Position numbers and translations under genes: made by a program. From Candidatus Zixiibacteriota bacterium (GTDB taxonomy: Bacteria > Zixibacteria > MSB-5A5 > GN15 > FEB-12), in the NCBI GenBank assembly GCA_018816665.1, contig JAHIVM010000155.1, positions 1 through 10,122 on the forward strand: 10,122 nucleotides of DNA, read 5' to 3'. Every line of letters starts with the position of its first letter. The stretch's first letter is position 1. A model generated the notes under the pieces. The model ran no database searches. It was not told where the DNA came from and saw nothing but the letters and a program-made list of their open reading frames with translations. Shown in pieces: positions 7,061-10,122 of this stretch.

Positions 7061-7759
7061 ATGCCGGAGATTGTGGTCAAATTTGAAGACAAAGTTATCG
7101 AGCGAATTGTAACGGAGAAAAAGCGGATCTCCATCGGGCGGACGAACGAAAACGACATCGTTCTGGAGAACCGTGCCGTGTCGCGTAAGCACGCGATGAT
7201 TGAGTTTAACAACAACGCGGCGGTTATCATTGACAACGAGTCTCTCAATGGCACCTTTGTCAACAATCGCAAGATCAACGAAGAAGTCCTGCGCAATGAC
7301 GACATCGTGACCATCGGCAAATACGCCCTGGTCTACTACGCGCAGACGTCGCAGGAAAACGACAGTGCCGCCGGCATGGACGGTACTATGGTACTGAATA
7401 CCAAAAAACAGAAGAAGTTGCTTGAAAATGATCGGCTGGAGCGCGAAATTGTGGGCAAATACGGCGGGTCAGTTCTTCTGGGGGAAGAGAACGCCGAGTT
7501 TGCCGAGTACAAACTTGATCGCGAAGTAACCACCATAGGCAAAGCCAAGTTTGTTCATGTGAAAGCCAAGGGCTTTTTCATGGCCGGTATCCAGGCCAAA
7601 ATCGTCAAGGAAGGCGACGGCTTCACGCTGACCAACCTTGGCAAATCGGGCAAAACGCGCGTGAACGGCGAGCCGGCCGATCGCTGTACATTGAAGAACG
7701 GCGACCTCCTGACCGTCGGAAAAAGCACCTACAAATTCGTCGAAGGCAAGGACGTATGA
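7061..7759 (+). CDS. FHA-domain protein with two FHA modules, the second degenerate
   Basis: 232 residues, soluble, no signal peptide. Residues 4-93 are a canonical forkhead-associated domain with all phosphothreonine-binding landmarks: GR at 26-27, S41-R-K-H44, and S61-L-N-G-T65 followed by NN at 68-69. Residues 148-228 look like a second FHA fold (TTIGK at 157-161, NG at 202-203, GDLLTVG at 214-220). However, MAGIQAKI replaces the Ser-x-x-His segment, so it probably does not bind phosphothreonine. The linker, about 100-140, is charged and contains DGTMVLNT. Start: AAAGGA 6 bases before the ATG. The stop overlaps the next start (ATGA), so translation is coupled to the phosphoesterase. FHA proteins read phosphothreonine made by Ser/Thr kinases; no kinase is visible in the window. 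The likely partners are its operon neighbours, an inference from context. Confidence 0.88.
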   Translation: MPEIVVKFEDKVIERIVTEKKRISIGRTNENDIVLENRAVSRKHAMIEFNNNAAVIIDNESLNGTFVNNRKINEEVLRNDDIVTIGKYALVYYAQTSQENDSAAGMDGTMVLNTKKQKKLLENDRLEREIVGKYGGSVLLGEENAEFAEYKLDREVTTIGKAKFVHVKAKGFFMAGIQAKIVKEGDGFTLTNLGKSGKTRVNGEPADRCTLKNGDLLTVGKSTYKFVEGKDV

Positions 7760-8484
7760 GGTTTGCGCTGATATCGGATATTCACGCCAACCTGGCGGCG
7801 CTGGAAGCGGTTCTCAAAGATATTGACGGACAGACAGTGGATGCGATTCACTGTCTTGGTGACGTTATCGGGTACGGCTGCGATCCCGGGAAGTGTCTCG
7901 AGCTGGTGACGCAGCACTGCAACATCAAGTTGGTCGGTAATCATGAGCATGCCACCCTGGGTCTCCTGAGCGCCGAACATCTGAATCGTCATGCCCAGCA
8001 GGCCATAAGCTGGACCACGAAGCAGTTGACCGATTATGACTTTTCGCTGATTGCGGACTTTGTCATGGACGCTCATCTCGATCAGAGTTACCTGGTTCAC
8101 TCGTCGCCGTTCGAACCCGAGACCTGGCATTACATTCTGTCGGTAGAGGACGCCGAAACGGCCTTCGCCCACTGCACCAAGCAGTTCGTTTTTTTTGGCC
8201 ACACGCATCTGCCGGCGATTTACAGCGTATCCGAGGACAGCCCGGTACGGGCCAAGTACGGCCACGATATCGACCCCGATCCCGATGCGCGATACCTGGT
8301 TAATGTAGGTTCGGTGGGCCAGCCGCGAGACAACGATCCGCGGGCCTGCTACGTTATTTTCGACACGGAAGAAATCGCAATCACGTACCGACGGGTGGCG
8401 TATGATGTCAAATCCACCCAGGAGAAGATGGCCAGGGCCAGCATGCCGGCGGCGCTCATCGACCGCCTTGAAGTTGGCCGTTAG
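7756..8484 (+). CDS. Calcineurin-like metallophosphoesterase
   Basis: 242 residues, soluble. All metal-ligand motifs of the calcineurin-like superfamily are in place: SDIHAN (D8, H10), LGDVIGYG (D36), GNHE (N62, H63), VHSSP (H115), GHTHLP (H149, H151) and the following NVGSVGQPRD (about 173-182). This is the YfcE/ApaH-like 'metallophosphoesterase family' layout, predicted to hydrolyse phosphomono- or diesters with two divalent metals. The natural substrate of such proteins is mostly unknown. The GNHE motif is shared with PPP-type protein phosphatases and with nucleotide phosphodiesterases, so protein dephosphorylation and nucleotide or cyclic-nucleotide hydrolysis both remain possible. It starts within the stop of the FHA gene (ATGA overlap) and is followed 11 bases later by the CHASE2 gene, whose ribosome site uses its TAG stop. 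Membership in a signalling operon is clear from the spacing; its reaction there is not. Confidence 0.9.
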   Translation: MRFALISDIHANLAALEAVLKDIDGQTVDAIHCLGDVIGYGCDPGKCLELVTQHCNIKLVGNHEHATLGLLSAEHLNRHAQQAISWTTKQLTDYDFSLIADFVMDAHLDQSYLVHSSPFEPETWHYILSVEDAETAFAHCTKQFVFFGHTHLPAIYSVSEDSPVRAKYGHDIDPDPDARYLVNVGSVGQPRDNDPRACYVIFDTEEIAITYRRVAYDVKSTQEKMARASMPAALIDRLEVGR

Positions 8485-8495
8485 GGAGACCGGCA

Positions 8496-10122
8496 ATGAA
8501 TAAGTACACCGCGTACATCCTCTATCTGTTGATCGCCATTTTTGTGGTCATCCTCTCCATCAACAACTTCGGCCCGATGCAGGCCATGCAGCGGTCGCTG
8601 ACCGATCTGCTCTGCCAGATCACGTCATCGGATGAAGCCCGGCCCAACGTGCTTCTCGTGCGCGTGGATGGGAAATCACAAAACGAGTACGGGGCATGGC
8701 CCTGGGACCATGACCTGATTGCCGATCTCACGGCGGCGGTCGCCTCAGGTGAGCCGAAAGCGATCCTGCTGGATTTTGAACTGCCGGAAGACGCCGCTCA
8801 GGATTCGGCGGGACACACCGATGTGCTCGCCAGGCAGTTGATATGGATTGACCAGGCAGTCCTGTCTTACGATATCGCGCTGGCCACCTTCCGTTCGAAC
8901 AAGACCAGCAATCCGGAGTATCTGTTTCCCAACTTCATACAGACGAACAGCCTGATCGGCACTATGGATGAACAGTCCAGTCTGGTGGCGCGAAAAGTGT
9001 TTCTACCGGCCGAGAAGATTCTGGCGCACAAACCCTACCTGGGATTCAATTACAGTCGGCCGGACGGTGACCGGATATTGCGCCATCAACCCATGGCCAT
9101 GTATTACGAAGGGTACTACTACCCGTCGCTCAGCCTGGCCACGGCGGCCGTGGCACTCGGGGTCCCCTTCGATCAAATAAAAGTGTTTGAAGGCGAGGAA
9201 ATCCAGATCGGGTCCGAGAGGACTGTCCCCATAAACAGCCAGGGGGACTTTTTCATCAACTTCGGTCCCGGGGTCCCCTTCAAGGAGTACTCGGCATCGG
9301 AGATTCTCTCCAGCGGATTCGACTTCGGGAAACTCAAAGGCCAGACCGTGGTCATAGCGGTAGCGGATATCGACGCTAACATGTTGTACGCCACCCCGAC
9401 CGGTCCGGAAGTATCGGTTCCCGTCATCGATGCTACCGTAATTGAGAATATTGTCAATTCGAATTTTCTTACCATCTGGGACGACGCCCCCGCGTTGCAG
9501 CTCTTGCTGCTGTTTATTCTCGGTGGTGTGTGTGCGTTTGTGCTGCCGCGTGTCAATCTCATGTATCGCATGATCATTCTCGGCGGCGGCCTGATTCTCC
9601 TGATCAACGTCACGTATCTCCTGTTCACCAGCTACCAACTGGTGTTGGAACCGATGTACCTGGTTCTGGAGCTGGTCCTGTTCATGATTGCTTCTCCGGT
9701 GCTGGACTCGCAGTTCATAACGGGCGAAAAGGCTCGCCCGAGTGCCAAAGCATCGGCCCGACCCAAGCCCCGGAGCACGAAGCCTGAGCCGCTTCCCGAA
9801 TTGCGCGAAATCGTGGCCAGCGATACTGATCCGGAGAATGTCGAAACCCAGCATGTGGCCGAACCGGCGAGCACCAGCCAACCGATGGCCGAAGCATCTA
9901 TCGATCACCAGACGATTACTCTGGACGATGACGCCCCCCTGCCGCCGGTGGTCCCCACGCCGGAAACACCCACGCGCGGCCTGACAGATTCCGACCGCAC
10001 CGCTATCAACGGTCTTGCGGCCCAGGATCCGGTCGCACAGGATGCTGCGATCACAGGCAACGATGTTCTGTTTGAAACCCCGGTTCCCGAACGACCCGAC
10101 ACTGCGCGTGACTCGCAGGGGA
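8496..10122 (+). CDS. CHASE2-domain membrane sensor protein, 3' end cut by window edge
   Basis: Open for 542 codons to the last base with no stop. Residues 7-22 form the first membrane helix. Residues 24-330 are an extracytoplasmic CHASE2 domain: NVLLVRVDGKSQNEYGAWPW at 51-70, KAILLDFELPE at 88-98, INFGPG at 254-259, and a C-terminal core with KLKGQTVVIA at 279-288, TPTGPE at 300-305 and VIDATVIENIVNSNFL at 310-325. Three closely spaced helices follow at about 332-350, 357-379 and 382-402, the usual CHASE2 arrangement. From 410 to the edge the chain is cytoplasmic, Pro/Asp/Thr-rich and apparently disordered. CHASE2 proteins normally end in an adenylate/guanylate cyclase, histidine kinase, GGDEF or Ser/Thr kinase domain; none is reached here. 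The start is supported by AGGGAG 7 bases upstream, overlapping the phosphoesterase stop. Third gene of the FHA operon. The ligand is unknown. Confidence 0.87.
   Translation, partial: MNKYTAYILYLLIAIFVVILSINNFGPMQAMQRSLTDLLCQITSSDEARPNVLLVRVDGKSQNEYGAWPWDHDLIADLTAAVASGEPKAILLDFELPEDAAQDSAGHTDVLARQLIWIDQAVLSYDIALATFRSNKTSNPEYLFPNFIQTNSLIGTMDEQSSLVARKVFLPAEKILAHKPYLGFNYSRPDGDRILRHQPMAMYYEGYYYPSLSLATAAVALGVPFDQIKVFEGEEIQIGSERTVPINSQGDFFINFGPGVPFKEYSASEILSSGFDFGKLKGQTVVIAVADIDANMLYATPTGPEVSVPVIDATVIENIVNSNFLTIWDDAPALQLLLLFILGGVCAFVLPRVNLMYRMIILGGGLILLINVTYLLFTSYQLVLEPMYLVLELVLFMIASPVLDSQFITGEKARPSAKASARPKPRSTKPEPLPELREIVASDTDPENVETQHVAEPASTSQPMAEASIDHQTITLDDDAPLPPVVPTPETPTRGLTDSDRTAINGLAAQDPVAQDAAITGNDVLFETPVPERPDTARDSQG

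Noticed and set aside
7729..8496. 255-codon open frame on the minus strand
   Set aside because: Exactly antisense to the metallophosphoesterase, whose metal motifs are intact. No ribosome site or domain.
9003..9908. 301-codon open frame on the minus strand
   Set aside because: It lies wholly opposite the CHASE2 coding sequence, which has clear domain matches and a good ribosome site. The antisense product is rich in Arg/His/Gly without recognisable domains, typical of the antisense frame of a GC-rich gene.

Overview
The window looks like a chromosomal piece of a moderately GC-rich, diderm bacterium of the Fibrobacteres-Chlorobi-Bacteroidetes (FCB) superphylum or a neighbouring candidate phylum such as Zixibacteria or KSB1. 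This is inferred from PorV/PorQ-type outer-membrane proteins, a secreted beta-propeller with a FlgD-Ig/type IX-secretion-like C-terminal domain, and a PKD-repeat surface protein. The exact taxon cannot be fixed from the sequence alone. I see no mobile element, tRNA, rRNA or CRISPR array.

Layout. (1) Positions 1-3863, minus strand: a tight three-gene operon read right to left. It encodes a large secreted Asp-box propeller protein, then two PorV/PorQ-family outer-membrane barrel proteins; the second barrel gene runs off the left edge. (2) 3864-4209: a divergent intergenic region with a near-consensus sigma70-type promoter reading right. (3) 4210-5718, plus strand: a PKD-repeat exported protein, apparently monocistronic. 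(4) 5745-5774: a hairpin between convergent genes, probably a bidirectional terminator. (5) 5800-6762, minus strand: the electron transfer flavoprotein alpha subunit, etfA, without etfB beside it. (6) 6763-7060: a divergent intergenic region with a candidate etfA promoter and two short palindromes. (7) 7061 to the right edge, plus strand: a tightly coupled operon of an FHA-domain protein, a calcineurin-like metallophosphoesterase and a CHASE2-domain membrane sensor whose 3' end is cut off. The CHASE2 gene is open from 8496 to the last base and is easily missed because it has no stop in the window.

How the genes may work together. The left operon pairs a probable type-IX-like secreted cargo with PorV-like barrels, a family whose known members shuttle such cargo in Bacteroidetes. 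The right operon links a membrane-bound extracytoplasmic sensor, a phosphothreonine-reading FHA protein and a phosphoesterase, which suggests a phospho-signalling module. The effector domain expected after the CHASE2 membrane helices is not visible. Nothing here is a proven new system. The FHA-phosphoesterase-CHASE2 set, with candidate FHA ligand motifs in the CHASE2 tail, is the most interesting lead.
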